A stretch of 64,000 bases of DNA from NCBI GenBank assembly GCA_050249695.1, contig JBFWQA010000002.1:434001-498000 (forward strand), given 5' to 3'. A program made the position numbers and the translations under genes. How positions within the stretch are numbered: position 1 is the stretch's first letter; each line of letters begins with the position of its first letter. Shown here one piece after another: positions 44,544 through 53,446 of the stretch. Below the pieces are notes generated by a model. The model searched no databases. It was not told the DNA's origin and worked only from the letters and a program-made list of their open reading frames with translations. This DNA is from JACKJP01 sp050249695. Its GTDB lineage: Bacteria > Pseudomonadota > Alphaproteobacteria > Rhizobiales > Tepidamorphaceae.

Positions 44544-45230
44544 TTGAGCACGGCGCGACATATCCTGATCGTCGACGACGACGCGGTTCTTCGCGAATCG
44601 CTGCTGGAGCAGTTCTCGCTCCATGAGGAATTCGCGATGAGCGAGGCCGCCAGCGCGCAGGCGGCGATCAACAAGGTGCGCGCGGACCATTTCGACATGA
44701 TCATCCTCGATGTCGGCCTGCCCGACATGGATGGCCGCGAGGCCTGCAAGCTGCTGCGCAAGGGCGGGTTCAAGAATCCGATCCTCATGCTGACCGGGCA
44801 CGATTCGGATTCCGACACGATTCTCGGCCTCGAATCGGGGGCCAACGACTACATCACGAAACCGTTCCGCTTCATGGTGCTGCTTGCCCGGGTGCGCGCG
44901 CAGTTGCGTCAGCACGAGCAGAGCGAGGACGCGATCTTCAATATCGGGCCTTACACGTTCAAGCCGGCGCAGAAGCTGCTGCTGCGCGACAATGGTTCCA
45001 AGCTGCGCCTGACGGAAAAGGAAGCGGCGATCCTGCGCTATCTCTATCGGGCGGAAGAGGCGGTCGTCTCGCGTGAGGATCTGCTGCAGGACGTATGGGG
45101 TTACAATGCCGGCGTGACGACGCACACGCTGGAAACGCATATCTATCGGCTTCGCCAGAAGATCGAGGCCGATCCGTCGAGCCCGGAACTGCTGATGACC
45201 GAAGGCGGCGGCTACAAGCTGCTGCCGTGA
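44544..45230 (+). CDS. cenR: OmpR-family response regulator, CenR-like
   Basis: A 228-residue response regulator. The receiver domain has HILIVDDDAVLRESLLEQF with acidic pocket, phospho-acceptor Asp in MIILDVGLPDMDGREA, and the lysine in NDYITKPFRF. The C-terminal winged helix includes LRLTEKEAAILRYLYRAEE and GVTTHTLETHIYRLRQKIE. The sequence resembles the alphaproteobacterial CenR, an essential cell-envelope regulator in Caulobacter, but no sensor kinase is adjacent. TTG 44544 is chosen because GGAAG lies nine bases upstream and the domain begins right after; no ATG is available. Confidence 0.85.
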   Translation: MSTARHILIVDDDAVLRESLLEQFSLHEEFAMSEAASAQAAINKVRADHFDMIILDVGLPDMDGREACKLLRKGGFKNPILMLTGHDSDSDTILGLESGANDYITKPFRFMVLLARVRAQLRQHEQSEDAIFNIGPYTFKPAQKLLLRDNGSKLRLTEKEAAILRYLYRAEEAVVSREDLLQDVWGYNAGVTTHTLETHIYRLRQKIEADPSSPELLMTEGGGYKLLP

Positions 45231-45246
45231 AAGGGACAGGCATCCG

Positions 45247-45699
45247 ATGAGCCTTGACGAGGATGCGGAGCGTCTGAAGAGCCAGCCGATCTTTTCCAAC
45301 TTCGGCGCCGAACAGCTCCGGCTGGTCGCCTTCAGCGCCGAGACGGTGCAGGTGCCGGCAAAGACGATCCTTTTCCGTGAGGGAGAGCCCGCCGATGGCG
45401 GCTGCCTGCTGATTGCCGGGCAGATCCTGCTGCGGTCGTCGGAGACCGGCCAGGAAACGCTGATCGACGAACCGGGCACGCTGCTCGGCGAGCTGGCGCT
45501 GCTGACCGAGATCACACGGCCGGCAACCGCCGCCACGGTCACCGACTGCACGCTGATGATGCTGTCGCGCCGTCTGCTGCGGCGGGTGCTGGAGGAATAT
45601 CCGGCCATGGCCGAGGTGCTTCGCATGGCCTTGGCGGAACGGTTGCACGCGCTTTCCGCCGACCTGTCGAAGCTGCATCCGGAATTCTCCAGAAGCTAG
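45247..45699 (+). CDS. Stand-alone cyclic-nucleotide-binding (Crp-like) domain protein
   Basis: A 150-residue protein made of one cNMP-binding beta-roll: IFSNFGAEQLRLVAFSAETV, FREGEPADGGCLLIAGQ and LLGELALLTEITRPATAATV correspond to the phosphate-binding cassette, followed by a helix (LEEYPAMAEVLRMALAERL). There is no helix-turn-helix, so it is not a complete Crp/Fnr regulator. The cassette has an Arg-Pro-Ala-Thr sequence close to the consensus RxAT. It lies 16 bp after the CenR-like gene and is probably co-transcribed; a link to that regulator is inferred. Confidence 0.82.
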   Translation: MSLDEDAERLKSQPIFSNFGAEQLRLVAFSAETVQVPAKTILFREGEPADGGCLLIAGQILLRSSETGQETLIDEPGTLLGELALLTEITRPATAATVTDCTLMMLSRRLLRRVLEEYPAMAEVLRMALAERLHALSADLSKLHPEFSRS

Positions 45700-45718
45700 G
45701 TCGAGTGCCGGCTGTGCA

Positions 45719-46525
45719 CTACAGATCGAAATCCGCGATCACGGGTACATGGTCCGACGGGCGCGGCCAGCCGCGCGCCTCGGCGAGGATGGAAAAGCCG
45801 CGGCAATGCCCCGACAGGTCCGGGCTCGTCCAGATATGGTCGAGCCGGCGGCCCCGGTTGGAAGCCTCCCAGTCCCTGGCGCGATAGCTCCACCAGGTAT
45901 AGAGGCTTTCCGGCCTCAACGCTTCCTCGCGGGCGAGATCGGTGAAATGGCCGGCCGCCTGGATCGCCAGCAGCCCTTGCGTCTCAACCGGCGTGTGGCT
46001 GACGACGTTCAGAAGCTGCCTGTGGGACCACACATCATCCTCGTGCGGCGCGATGTTGAGGTCGCCGAGCAGGATGGCGTGATCGGCACCGGCGATATGC
46101 TGGCCGTCGGCCGCCCACTGGCGCATTTCCGCCAGATAGGACAGCTTGTGGGCGAATTTGAGGTTGATCGCCGGGTCCGGTTCGTCGCCGCCGGCGGGCA
46201 CGTAGAAATTGTGAACCCGCAGGCGCTTGCCGCCGATCTCGAAATCGCTGGCGAGATGGCGGGCATCGCCCACCTGACAGAAGTCGTGCCGCGTATGCGT
46301 GCTGCCCGGCAGGCGCGCCATCGTGGCAACGCCGTGATAGCCCTTCTGCCCGTTGATCCCGACATAGTCGAAGCCAAGCGAGCGCAGCCTCTTCAGCGGA
46401 AAGGCGTCCTCGATGCATTTGATTTCCTGCAGGCACAGGATGTCGGGCCGGTAGCGCGCGACGAAATCGGCAACGATATCGATTCGCAGCCGAACCGAGT
46501 TGATGTTCCAGGTCGCGATCCGCAT
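45719..46525 (-). CDS. xth: Exodeoxyribonuclease III family AP endonuclease
   Basis: The 268-residue enzyme cleaves DNA at abasic sites and removes 3' blocks. It shows MRIATWNINSVRLR, the metal-binding Glu in CLQEIKC, YGVGNGQKGY-like GINGQKGYHGVATMA, LLGDLNIAP with the Asp/Asn pair, WWSYRARDW, RLDHIWTSP, and the C-terminal SDHVPVIADF with the catalytic His. ATG 46525 fits this N-terminus; the upstream extension is unsupported. It is convergent with the cNMP-domain gene. Confidence 0.96.
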   Translation of the reverse strand: MRIATWNINSVRLRIDIVADFVARYRPDILCLQEIKCIEDAFPLKRLRSLGFDYVGINGQKGYHGVATMARLPGSTHTRHDFCQVGDARHLASDFEIGGKRLRVHNFYVPAGGDEPDPAINLKFAHKLSYLAEMRQWAADGQHIAGADHAILLGDLNIAPHEDDVWSHRQLLNVVSHTPVETQGLLAIQAAGHFTDLAREEALRPESLYTWWSYRARDWEASNRGRRLDHIWTSPDLSGHCRGFSILAEARGWPRPSDHVPVIADFDL

Positions 46526-46842
46526 TTTCGGCTGTGCCCCCGCGCTTCTATCCGCCGCCCGCGAAGCGATTGCTACAGGTTTCGCCGCGTCCTGACCACC
46601 GGGTTTCCCCGCCCAAAGAAAAAGCGCCCGGCCTTGCGGGGGAAAGGCCGAGCGCTCCCATGTCATAAGACATGCTCACCGGGACCGGGTAAATCCCGGA
46701 TCGAAGGCCCTCGCCTGGCCATTTCGGGGGCACGGCCGGCGGGAGGACCCTTCGTAATGCGAGATATGGTAAGCGCCCGATCGCCCTTCAAGTGCCCCGG
46801 CCTGCGGCCGCGAGGCGTCGCGGGATCTGAGGCACGGGAGTG
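46526..46842. other. Non-coding gap rich in inverted repeats
   Basis: These 317 bp between xth and lolA contain no convincing gene. They hold the lolA terminator (46619-46655), a 6-bp hairpin CATGTC-ATAA-GACATG at 46659-46674, a CCGGG-TAAAT-CCCGG repeat just after 46680 and further GC-rich self-complementary stretches. I see no tRNA or known RNA. Confidence 0.6.
46619..46655 (-). terminator. Rho-independent terminator after lolA
   Basis: Read on the minus strand, GCGCTCGGCCTT and AAGGCCGGGCGC pair with two internal mismatches, and are followed by TTTTT. It is 190 bp beyond the lolA stop, so either lolA has a long 3' end or the hairpin serves a small transcript in the gap. Confidence 0.72.
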
Positions 46843-47565
46843 CTACTGCGTGCCGCCTTCGGGGAAGATATTCTCGTTTATGTAGAAGAGTTTGGCCGAG
46901 ACCTGCTCGCCCTCGACGATGTCGTAGAGCGCAACGGAGGTGACAAGACCTTGCGCGTCGCGCACCGACCATTGCAGCAGATCATAGGTGTTGGCGTCAA
47001 ACACCAGCGTCAGCTGGCCGGGAATCTTGGTGTCCTTGTCTTCCATAAAGATCGACACCGTCTCCGGCCCGATATCGACGGCCAGGATGTTTGCTTCCTC
47101 GCGCAGGTCGATATTGTCCTTGAGCATCATGCCGAGCGGCGTCAGGCGCAGCGGATACTGATCCGTCGTTTTTGCCTTGCGGTCCTCGACCGCGACGCGG
47201 CGGCCATCGGAGACGATCAGCATGGGATGCGGCAGGTCGTATTCGAAACGCATCTTGCCCGGCCGCTGGATGTAGACCCGTCCTTCCGAACGGCTTCCGT
47301 CCGGTCCGGTCTGCACGAAGGTGCCGTGCATGGTGCGGATCGAGTTGAGTTTCCGCTGGATGGAAGTGATCGCCGCCTCGCGGTCCTGGGGGGTTGCTTC
47401 GGGGGTCGTTTCACTGCGCTCCGGCGCGCTCGGCATGGGCGCGGTTGCCTGAACAGGCTGCGGCTGCGGCGCCTGCCCGGCGGTTTGCGCATCGGCGGTG
47501 CCCGCCGTCACGGCGATCCCGGCGGCGAAGCCCAGCAGGGCGGCGGTGATGCGGCGTACGGTCAT
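46843..47565 (-). CDS. lolA: Outer-membrane lipoprotein carrier protein LolA
   Basis: LolA carries lipoproteins across the periplasm from LolCDE to the outer membrane. The 240-residue protein has a signal peptide (TVRRITAALLGFAAGIAVTAGTADA), a proline/glutamine-rich linker to about residue 60, and the LolA fold with SIRTMHGTFVQTGPDGS, GRVYIQRPGKMRFEYD, PLRLTPLGMMLKDN, and TLVFDANTYDLLQWSVRDAQG. The ATG at 47565 starts the signal peptide and has AGGAGA upstream; the longer frame from 47625 would bury it. It lies 63 bp after ftsK. Confidence 0.92.
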   Translation of the reverse strand: MTVRRITAALLGFAAGIAVTAGTADAQTAGQAPQPQPVQATAPMPSAPERSETTPEATPQDREAAITSIQRKLNSIRTMHGTFVQTGPDGSRSEGRVYIQRPGKMRFEYDLPHPMLIVSDGRRVAVEDRKAKTTDQYPLRLTPLGMMLKDNIDLREEANILAVDIGPETVSIFMEDKDTKIPGQLTLVFDANTYDLLQWSVRDAQGLVTSVALYDIVEGEQVSAKLFYINENIFPEGGTQ

Positions 47566-47628
47566 GATGCGTCCGTCTCCTGTCTTCATGGGCTGCATCG
47601 AAACGCGGCCGTGTGGCGAAATCACGAC

Positions 47629-50169
47629 CTAGTGGGCCGCATCCTCGCCGACGAGAATTTCGCGGTGGCCCTTGCTGTTGGGCCGTGAAATCACGCCCTC
47701 CTCTTCCATCCGCTCGATCAGCGAGGCGGCGCGGTTGTAGCCGATGGAAAGGCGCCTCTGGACATAGCTGGTGGATGCCTTGCGGTCGCGCAAGACCACG
47801 GCGACGGCCTGGTCGTAGAGTTCGTTGCCGCCACCGCCGCCCGATCCGCCATCCATGGCGGCCAGCTCGTATCCGCCTTCGTCGGGCTCTTCGGTGATCG
47901 CCTCGAGATATTCCGGCGCCCCCTGCGCCTTCAGATGGGCGACAACGTCCTCGACCTCTTCGTCGGAGACGAAAGGCCCGTGGACGCGGGTGATCCGGCC
48001 GCCGCCCATCATGTAGAGCATGTCGCCCTGGCCGAGCAGCTGTTCGGCGCCCTGCTCGCCGAGAATCGTACGGCTGTCGATCTTGGAGGTGACCTGGAAG
48101 CTGATGCGGGTCGGGAAGTTCGCCTTGATCGTGCCGGTGATGACGTCGACGCTCGGGCGCTGTGTGGCCATGACCACGTGAATGCCGGCGGCGCGCGCCA
48201 TCTGGGCGAGACGCTGCACCGCGCCTTCAATGTCCTTGCCGGCAACCATCATCAGATCGGCCATTTCGTCGATGATCACGACGATATAGGGCATCGGTTC
48301 CAGCGACATTTCCTCGGTTTCGTAGACCGGCTGGCCGGTTTCCGCGTCGAAGCCGGTCTGGATCTGGCGCATGAACGTCTCGCCGGCCCCACCCGCCTGC
48401 GCGACCTTCTGGTTGTAGCCGTCGATGTTGCGAACGCCGACCTTCGACATCTTGCGGTAGCGGTCCTCCATCTCGCGCACCGTCCATTTGAGCGCGACGA
48501 CGGCCTTGCGCGGGTCGGTCACGACCGGCGCGAGCAGGTGGGGAATGCCGTCATAGACCGAAAGTTCCAGCATTTTCGGGTCGACCATGATCAGCTTGCA
48601 CTGGTCCGGATCGAGCCGGTAGAGGATGGAGAGGATCATCGTGTTGATGGCGACCGATTTGCCCGAACCGGTGGTGCCGGCGATCAGCAGATGCGGCATG
48701 CGGGCAAGATCGGCGATGACCGGCTCGCCGCCGATCGTCTTGCCCAGACAAAGCGGCAGCCGGCTCTTGTTCTTCTCGAAATCGACCGACGCCAGCAGTT
48801 CGCGGAGGTAGACGGTGTCGCGGTCGGCGTTGGGGAGTTCGATGCCGATGGCGTTGCGGCCGGGGACGACCGCGACGCGGGCGGAGATCGCGCTCATAGA
48901 GCGGGCGATGTCGTCGGCAAGACCGATCACGCGCGAGGATTTCGTGCCCGGGGCCGGCTCCAGCTCATAGAGCGTCACCACCGGGCCGGGGCGCACATTG
49001 ATGATCTCGCCGCGAACGCCGAAATCCTCAAGCACCGATTCCAGCAGGCGCGCATTCTGGTCCAGCGATTCCGGGCTGATCGTATGGCCGGCTTTCGCCG
49101 GGGCCTCGGCGAGCAGACGCAGCGGCGGCATCTCGTAGCCGCCACGGTCGAGAAGGCTCGGCTGTGCCTCGCTGCTGACGCGGTTGCCCTGTTTCAGGCG
49201 CGACTTGCTCGGATGAACCCGGCTCGCGCGCTGCGCTTCGGCGAGGCCCGCGGCCGACATCTTGTATCCCGACGCTTCCTCGGCCCAGTCATCGTCATCA
49301 TAGGCGGCGTCCGTCTCGTCGTCGTCGTAGAGGGTGGCATCGGAGCGGGCATGGAACCCGGCGCGCAGATCATGCGCATAATCGTGATCGAAACCATCCC
49401 CGCGCGAAGAGAAGCGCCGCTTCACAAGGGCGTAGAAGCTGAGCGCGGCATGCATGGCGGCGCCGGAAAGGAAAGCGGCAGCGCGCCCCAGCCGGCCTTC
49501 CTGCGCCTCGTCATCGAGGTCGATATCCGGGCGCGGCGCGGCGCGGCGTTGCGGCGCGGGCTCCCCGGCATCGGTATCGGCGTCGCCGCGGCCGCGCAAC
49601 ATGCTCCAGTCGGCGCTGCGGGCAAGTGCGATCAGCGTTGCGGCGAAGGCAAACGCGCCGAGCACGACCGAAATCGCGATCTCGCCGGTGCGGCCCGCCA
49701 GCATGAAGGGGATCGCGGCAAGCCCGTCGCCGACGATGCCGCCAAGACCGGTCGGCAGCGGCCAGGCGCCGATGGCGGGAATGCAGGCGAAGACGAGTGC
49801 CCCGGTCAGCAGGGCTGCCAGCAGCCATCCGAGCCGGCGCAGCGGATGCGAGACGCCATGTCTGCGCAGCAGCGCGACGCCCCAGGCGAAGAGCGGCAGC
49901 GGCAACAGAATGACCGCCAGACCGAAAAGCTGGATCAGCATGTCGGCGACGACCGATCCCGGCAGTCCGAGGAGATTGTGCGCCGGCTTGCCGGTCGCGT
50001 TGTTCAGGCTCGGATCGTCCACCGTCCAGGTCGCCAGGGCCGCGCAGAAGGCGAGAACGAAGAGGATCGTTATCGCGCCCGAAAGGCGGATGGCGAGGTT
50101 GCGCAGCATGCCGCGCGTGGCTGCGAGGAGCGTGCTGCCGGACATCAATGTGGAAATGAGCTGTGTCAT
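47629..50169 (-). CDS. ftsK: DNA translocase FtsK
   Basis: FtsK pumps chromosomal DNA at the septum and activates XerCD recombination at dif. The 846-residue protein has an N-terminal membrane domain of about four helices (residues 25-180), a charged linker, and a RecA-like motor with Walker A LIAGTTGSGKSVAIN near residue 475 and Walker B-type VVIIDEMADLMMVAGKD. The C-terminal winged-helix gamma domain (NELYDQAVAVVLRDRKASTSYVQRRL) reads KOPS-type polarity signals. All parts are present. Together with parABS and the candidate origin, this window holds much of the chromosome segregation machinery. Confidence 0.97.
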   Translation of the reverse strand: MTQLISTLMSGSTLLAATRGMLRNLAIRLSGAITILFVLAFCAALATWTVDDPSLNNATGKPAHNLLGLPGSVVADMLIQLFGLAVILLPLPLFAWGVALLRRHGVSHPLRRLGWLLAALLTGALVFACIPAIGAWPLPTGLGGIVGDGLAAIPFMLAGRTGEIAISVVLGAFAFAATLIALARSADWSMLRGRGDADTDAGEPAPQRRAAPRPDIDLDDEAQEGRLGRAAAFLSGAAMHAALSFYALVKRRFSSRGDGFDHDYAHDLRAGFHARSDATLYDDDETDAAYDDDDWAEEASGYKMSAAGLAEAQRASRVHPSKSRLKQGNRVSSEAQPSLLDRGGYEMPPLRLLAEAPAKAGHTISPESLDQNARLLESVLEDFGVRGEIINVRPGPVVTLYELEPAPGTKSSRVIGLADDIARSMSAISARVAVVPGRNAIGIELPNADRDTVYLRELLASVDFEKNKSRLPLCLGKTIGGEPVIADLARMPHLLIAGTTGSGKSVAINTMILSILYRLDPDQCKLIMVDPKMLELSVYDGIPHLLAPVVTDPRKAVVALKWTVREMEDRYRKMSKVGVRNIDGYNQKVAQAGGAGETFMRQIQTGFDAETGQPVYETEEMSLEPMPYIVVIIDEMADLMMVAGKDIEGAVQRLAQMARAAGIHVVMATQRPSVDVITGTIKANFPTRISFQVTSKIDSRTILGEQGAEQLLGQGDMLYMMGGGRITRVHGPFVSDEEVEDVVAHLKAQGAPEYLEAITEEPDEGGYELAAMDGGSGGGGGNELYDQAVAVVLRDRKASTSYVQRRLSIGYNRAASLIERMEEEGVISRPNSKGHREILVGEDAAH

Positions 50170-50187
50170 GGGCCTTGGCTCTTTGAG

Positions 50188-51384
50188 TCAGTTCAGAAGA
50201 CGCGCCAGCCGGGTCAGCGCGGCCTGCGTGAGATCGAGTTCGTCGACAAGGGCGATGCGGACATAATCGTCGCCCGGATTGATGCCGTCGCGGCCGCGGC
50301 GGCCCAGATACGCGCCTGGAACGAAACGCAGGCCGACTTCCTGCCACGCCCTCAGGGTGAAATTCTCCCCGCCGCCGAGGGCGCCGACATCGAGCCAGAG
50401 GAAGAACCCGGCATCGGGACGCCGGTATCCCGCCCAGTGGCCGATGATCTGGTCCGCAAGATCGAATTTCGCGGCGTAAAGCCGGCGATTTTCCGCAACG
50501 TGGGATTCATCGCCATAGGCCGCGATGGCGGCGTTCTGCAGGGGAACGGACACTTGCGGTCCGCACAGATTGCGCATGCGGATCAGCGCCTTGATGAAGG
50601 CCGGATCGCCGGCGGCGAAGCCGCAGCGCAGGCCAGGGAGATTGGAGCGCTTGGAGAGCGAATTGAAGACGCACACATGGCTGTAATTGCCGTCCTGCGA
50701 CACGGCGAGCGCGCCGGCCGGCGGCTCGGAACGGTAAAGCTCCGAATAGCATTCGTCCGCGAACAGCAGGAAATCATGGCGGCGCGCGGTTTCGACGATC
50801 GCGCGCAGGCGCTCGGCGGAAGCGATCGTTCCGGCGGGATTGGAAGGCGAGGCGAAGAAGGCGAATACGGTGCGGTCGAGAAGGGCCGGCGGCAGGCCCT
50901 CTATATCGGGCAGGTGGTTGTTGCCCTCATGGGCGTCGAGCAGCAGCGGCGCGACTCCGGCGGCGACGATCCCCGCGCCGTAGGACTGGTAGAACGGGTT
51001 GGGCAGCAGCGCGACCGGATCCTTCTTTCCGCTCTCCAGTGCCGCGGTCACCGCGGCGAGGAAGAGCCCCTCGCGCGAGCCGGCAAGCGCGGTGATCTGC
51101 GTCTGCGGATCGAGATGGCGCAGCGCGAAGCGGCGGCAGGCCCAGTCGGCGACGGCCTGGCGGAAGGCGGGTGTGCCGGCGGCGGCGGGATAGGCGCCGA
51201 GCGGCTCGAGATCGGCCACCAGCGCCTGCGCCGCGAGCGCCGGAAAGCGGTGGTGGGGCTCGCCGACCGACAGGTTGATCGGGCTCATGCCCGAGGGAAC
51301 GCCCTCCAGCAGCGCGGCGAGCCGCTGGAAAGGCGAATCGCCGATCAGCGTGCGGGCCAGCTCTTCGGGCAGAGGTTCGTGCAT
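50188..51384 (-). CDS. PLP-dependent class I/II aminotransferase (DapC-like)
   Basis: A 398-residue fold-type I aminotransferase. INLSVGEPHHRFP, SREGLFLAAVTAA, PNPFYQSYGAG, and the PLP lysine in NSLSKRSNLPGLRCGF near residue 235 are visible, with DAGFFLWLDV toward the end. Rhizobial relatives are often annotated as N-succinyldiaminopimelate aminotransferase or aspartate-type aminotransferase; which it is cannot be decided here. ATG 51384 (start MHEPLPEELA) fits better than the frame extension to 51435. It lies 19 bp upstream of ftsK and is downstream of amtB with a terminator between. Confidence 0.85.
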   Translation of the reverse strand: MHEPLPEELARTLIGDSPFQRLAALLEGVPSGMSPINLSVGEPHHRFPALAAQALVADLEPLGAYPAAAGTPAFRQAVADWACRRFALRHLDPQTQITALAGSREGLFLAAVTAALESGKKDPVALLPNPFYQSYGAGIVAAGVAPLLLDAHEGNNHLPDIEGLPPALLDRTVFAFFASPSNPAGTIASAERLRAIVETARRHDFLLFADECYSELYRSEPPAGALAVSQDGNYSHVCVFNSLSKRSNLPGLRCGFAAGDPAFIKALIRMRNLCGPQVSVPLQNAAIAAYGDESHVAENRRLYAAKFDLADQIIGHWAGYRRPDAGFFLWLDVGALGGGENFTLRAWQEVGLRFVPGAYLGRRGRDGINPGDDYVRIALVDELDLTQAALTRLARLLN

Positions 51385-51506
51385 TCCAACATCCGGCAAG
51401 GGCCGAAGGCGCGGCGTCGGCGCGTTCGGCAACAACGATCGCCGGTCAGACTATGGGGGATGCGGTTAAGGCCGCCTTAACCTTGTCGTCAGGGCGCTTG
51501 CGGCAG

Positions 51507-51537
51507 GAAGAAAGCCCGGCGGGAGGACCGCCGGGCT
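51507..51537 (-). terminator. Rho-independent terminator after amtB (copy 1)
   Basis: AGCCCGGCGG (51513-51522) and CCGCCGGGCT (51528-51537) form a perfect 10-bp stem with a GAGGA loop. On the minus strand it is followed by TTCTTCC, so it ends the glnK-amtB transcript 30 bp past the amtB stop. Confidence 0.85.
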
Positions 51538-51566
51538 CTTGCATGTCCGCCGTTGCCGGCAGGAGG

Positions 51567-52907
51567 TCAGTTATAGGCCTTCTCGCCGTGCGAGGAGATG
51601 TCGAGGCCTTCGATCTCCTCCTGCTGCGTGACGCGGATCTTCATCACCAACTTGATGATGAGGAGCGCGACGACGGTGACGACGGCGGACCAGACGATCG
51701 CGACGCCGACGGCCGTCGCCTGCGTGACGAGCTGACCGCCGATGGAGTATTCCTCGCCGCCGGGGCCGAAGCCGCTCAGCGAGGGCGCAGCGACGATCGC
51801 GGTGCCCAGGGCGCCGACGATGCCGCCGACGCCGTGAACGCCGAAGACGTCGAGCGAGTCGTCATATTTGAGCATCGGCTTCAGCGAGACGACCGCCCAG
51901 AGGCAGACGATGCCGGCAACCGCGCCGAGGACGATCGCCCCGACCGTGCCGGCAAGACCGGCCGCCGGGGTGATCGCGACGAGGCCGGCGATGGCGCCAG
52001 AGGCCGCGCCGAGGGCGGAGGCATGGCCGCGCGTGACGCGCTCGGCGAGCGACCACGCCAGCGCCGCGGCGGCGGTGGCGGTGATCGTGTTCAGGAACGC
52101 CTGGGCGGTGAGGCCGTTGGCCTCGAGGTTGGAGCCGGCGTTGAAGCCGAACCAGCCGACCCACAGGAGGCACGCGCCGATCATCGTGAACGGCAGGTTG
52201 TGGGGCGCCATGTTCTCCTTCATGAAACCAACGCGCGGGCCGAGGATCAGTGCGGCCACCAGACCGGCGATACCGGCGTTGATATGGACGACCGTGCCGC
52301 CGGCGAAATCAAGCGCGCCCATCTCGAAGAGATAGCCGCCGCCAGCCCAGACCATGTGGGCGATCGGCAGGTAGGCGAAGGTGAACCACAGGACGATGAA
52401 CAGGATCACCGCGCCGAACCGCATTCTTTCGGCGATCGCGCCCACGATCAGCGCCGGGGTGATGGCGCCGAAGGTCAGCTGGAAGATGACGAAGGTGAGC
52501 TCGGGGATGACGACGCCTTCGGAGAAGGTAGCCGCCGTGGAATCGGGTGTGACACCGGTCAGGAAAAGCTTGTCGAACCCGCCGAAGAAGGCGTTGGTGC
52601 CATCGCCGCCGAAAGCGACGCTGTAGCCATAGGCCACCCACAGCAGGGCGATGACGCAGAAGCCGGCAAACACCTGCATCAGCACCGACAGCATGTTCTT
52701 GGAACGCACCAGGCCGCCATAGAAGAGGGCGAGCCCGGGGATGGTCATCAGAATGACGAGCATGGTGCTGACCAGCATCCACGTCGTGTCGCCCTTGTCG
52801 GGCACTGGGGCTGCGCCTTCGGACGCCGCCTGGGCGAACGCCAGGGCCGGCAGGGCCAGCGTGCCGACCAACGCGGCCGCTGTCGTCTTGAGAGCTTGGT
52901 AACTCAT
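51567..52907 (-). CDS. amtB: Ammonium transporter AmtB (copy 1)
   Basis: AmtB is the trimeric inner-membrane channel for ammonium. The 446-residue protein has a signal-like first helix (LVGTLALPALAFAQA), then eleven core helices with TTWMLVSTMLVILMTIPGLALFYGGLVRSKN, the pore histidine in GGTVVHINAG and the second one in VFGVHGVGG, and a C-terminus (EEIEGLDISSHGEKAYN) that binds the PII protein GlnK. ATG 52907 follows AAAGGA. It is 20 bp after glnK copy 1, the classical glnK-amtB pair; a second, divergent amtB lies at 53.4 kb. Confidence 0.97.
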   Translation of the reverse strand: MSYQALKTTAAALVGTLALPALAFAQAASEGAAPVPDKGDTTWMLVSTMLVILMTIPGLALFYGGLVRSKNMLSVLMQVFAGFCVIALLWVAYGYSVAFGGDGTNAFFGGFDKLFLTGVTPDSTAATFSEGVVIPELTFVIFQLTFGAITPALIVGAIAERMRFGAVILFIVLWFTFAYLPIAHMVWAGGGYLFEMGALDFAGGTVVHINAGIAGLVAALILGPRVGFMKENMAPHNLPFTMIGACLLWVGWFGFNAGSNLEANGLTAQAFLNTITATAAAALAWSLAERVTRGHASALGAASGAIAGLVAITPAAGLAGTVGAIVLGAVAGIVCLWAVVSLKPMLKYDDSLDVFGVHGVGGIVGALGTAIVAAPSLSGFGPGGEEYSIGGQLVTQATAVGVAIVWSAVVTVVALLIIKLVMKIRVTQQEEIEGLDISSHGEKAYN

Positions 52908-52927
52908 GGTACCGTCCTTTCCTCGCA

Positions 52928-53266
52928 TTAGAGCGCGTCGGTGCCGGATTCGCCGGTGCGAATGCGGACCGCTTGCTCGATGCTGCTTACAAAGATTTTC
53001 CCGTCGCCGATCTGGCCGGACCGGGCCGTATTCGTGATCGTGTCGACGACACGGTCGACGTCGCCATCGGCGACGACCACCTCGACCTTGAGTTTGGGCA
53101 GGAAATTCACGGCATATTCAGCGCCGCGATAGATTTCCGTGTGCCCCTTCTGCCGTCCGTATCCCTTGACCTCGGTCACCGTGAGGCCATGGATGCCGAT
53201 CCCGGTGAGCGCCTCGCGCACCGCATCGAGCTTGAACGGCTTGATGATCGCCATAACGTTCTTCAT
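52928..53266 (-). CDS. glnK: PII signal protein GlnK (copy 1)
   Basis: GlnK is the trimeric nitrogen-status sensor that blocks AmtB when nitrogen is plentiful. The 112-residue protein has the uridylylation Tyr51 in the T-loop HTEIYRGAEYAVN, the GGxxGR-like nucleotide region KGYGRQKGH, and the B-loop ARSGQIGDGKIFVSS with C-loop RIRTGE. All ligand-binding residues are present. The first 60 or so residues are identical to the second GlnK at 54.8 kb and nearly identical in DNA, while the C-terminal third differs by several residues. Confidence 0.97.
   Translation of the reverse strand: MKNVMAIIKPFKLDAVREALTGIGIHGLTVTEVKGYGRQKGHTEIYRGAEYAVNFLPKLKVEVVVADGDVDRVVDTITNTARSGQIGDGKIFVSSIEQAVRIRTGESGTDAL
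53079..53256 (-). repeat. Near-identical glnK repeat block (copy 1)
   Basis: This 178-bp stretch matches 54976-55153 except at two bases, 53165 and 53213, which are synonymous changes. Outside the block the glnK genes differ markedly. The sharp edge is what recent gene conversion or recombination between the copies would leave. Confidence 0.9.
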
Positions 53267-53380
53267 GAGTGTCTTCCTTTGCGTTGCACTACCACCCGAA
53301 ATGGGAAGAGGCGGTCGCGGCTTTGCCGATGAGAACGGAGGCTCTGGCCGCGGGCCCGATCCCGCACTTCGGTTCCGCCG

Positions 53381-53408
53381 AAAAAGGCCCGGCGGTTTTC
53401 GCCGGGCC
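53381..53408 (-). terminator. Rho-independent terminator after amtB (copy 2)
   Basis: GGCCCGGCG (53386-53394) and CGCCGGGCC (53400-53408) form a perfect 9-bp stem with a five-base loop; on the minus strand TTTTT follows. It separates the upstream glnK-amtB operon from copy 1. Confidence 0.9.
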
Positions 53409-53446
53409 AATGCTTGGAGTTCATCCGGTCCCTTTGGGAGCCGGCT

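Noticed and set aside
47935..51480. 1181-codon open frame on the plus strand opposite ftsK and the aminotransferase gene
   Set aside because: It lies wholly antisense to well-supported genes; long antisense frames arise from high GC and codon bias, and its translation is low-complexity, Arg/Glu/Asp/Gly-rich with no domain.
51453..52931. 492-codon frame antisense to amtB copy 1
   Set aside because: Composition is Asp/Arg/Gly-rich shadow of a hydrophobic transporter gene.
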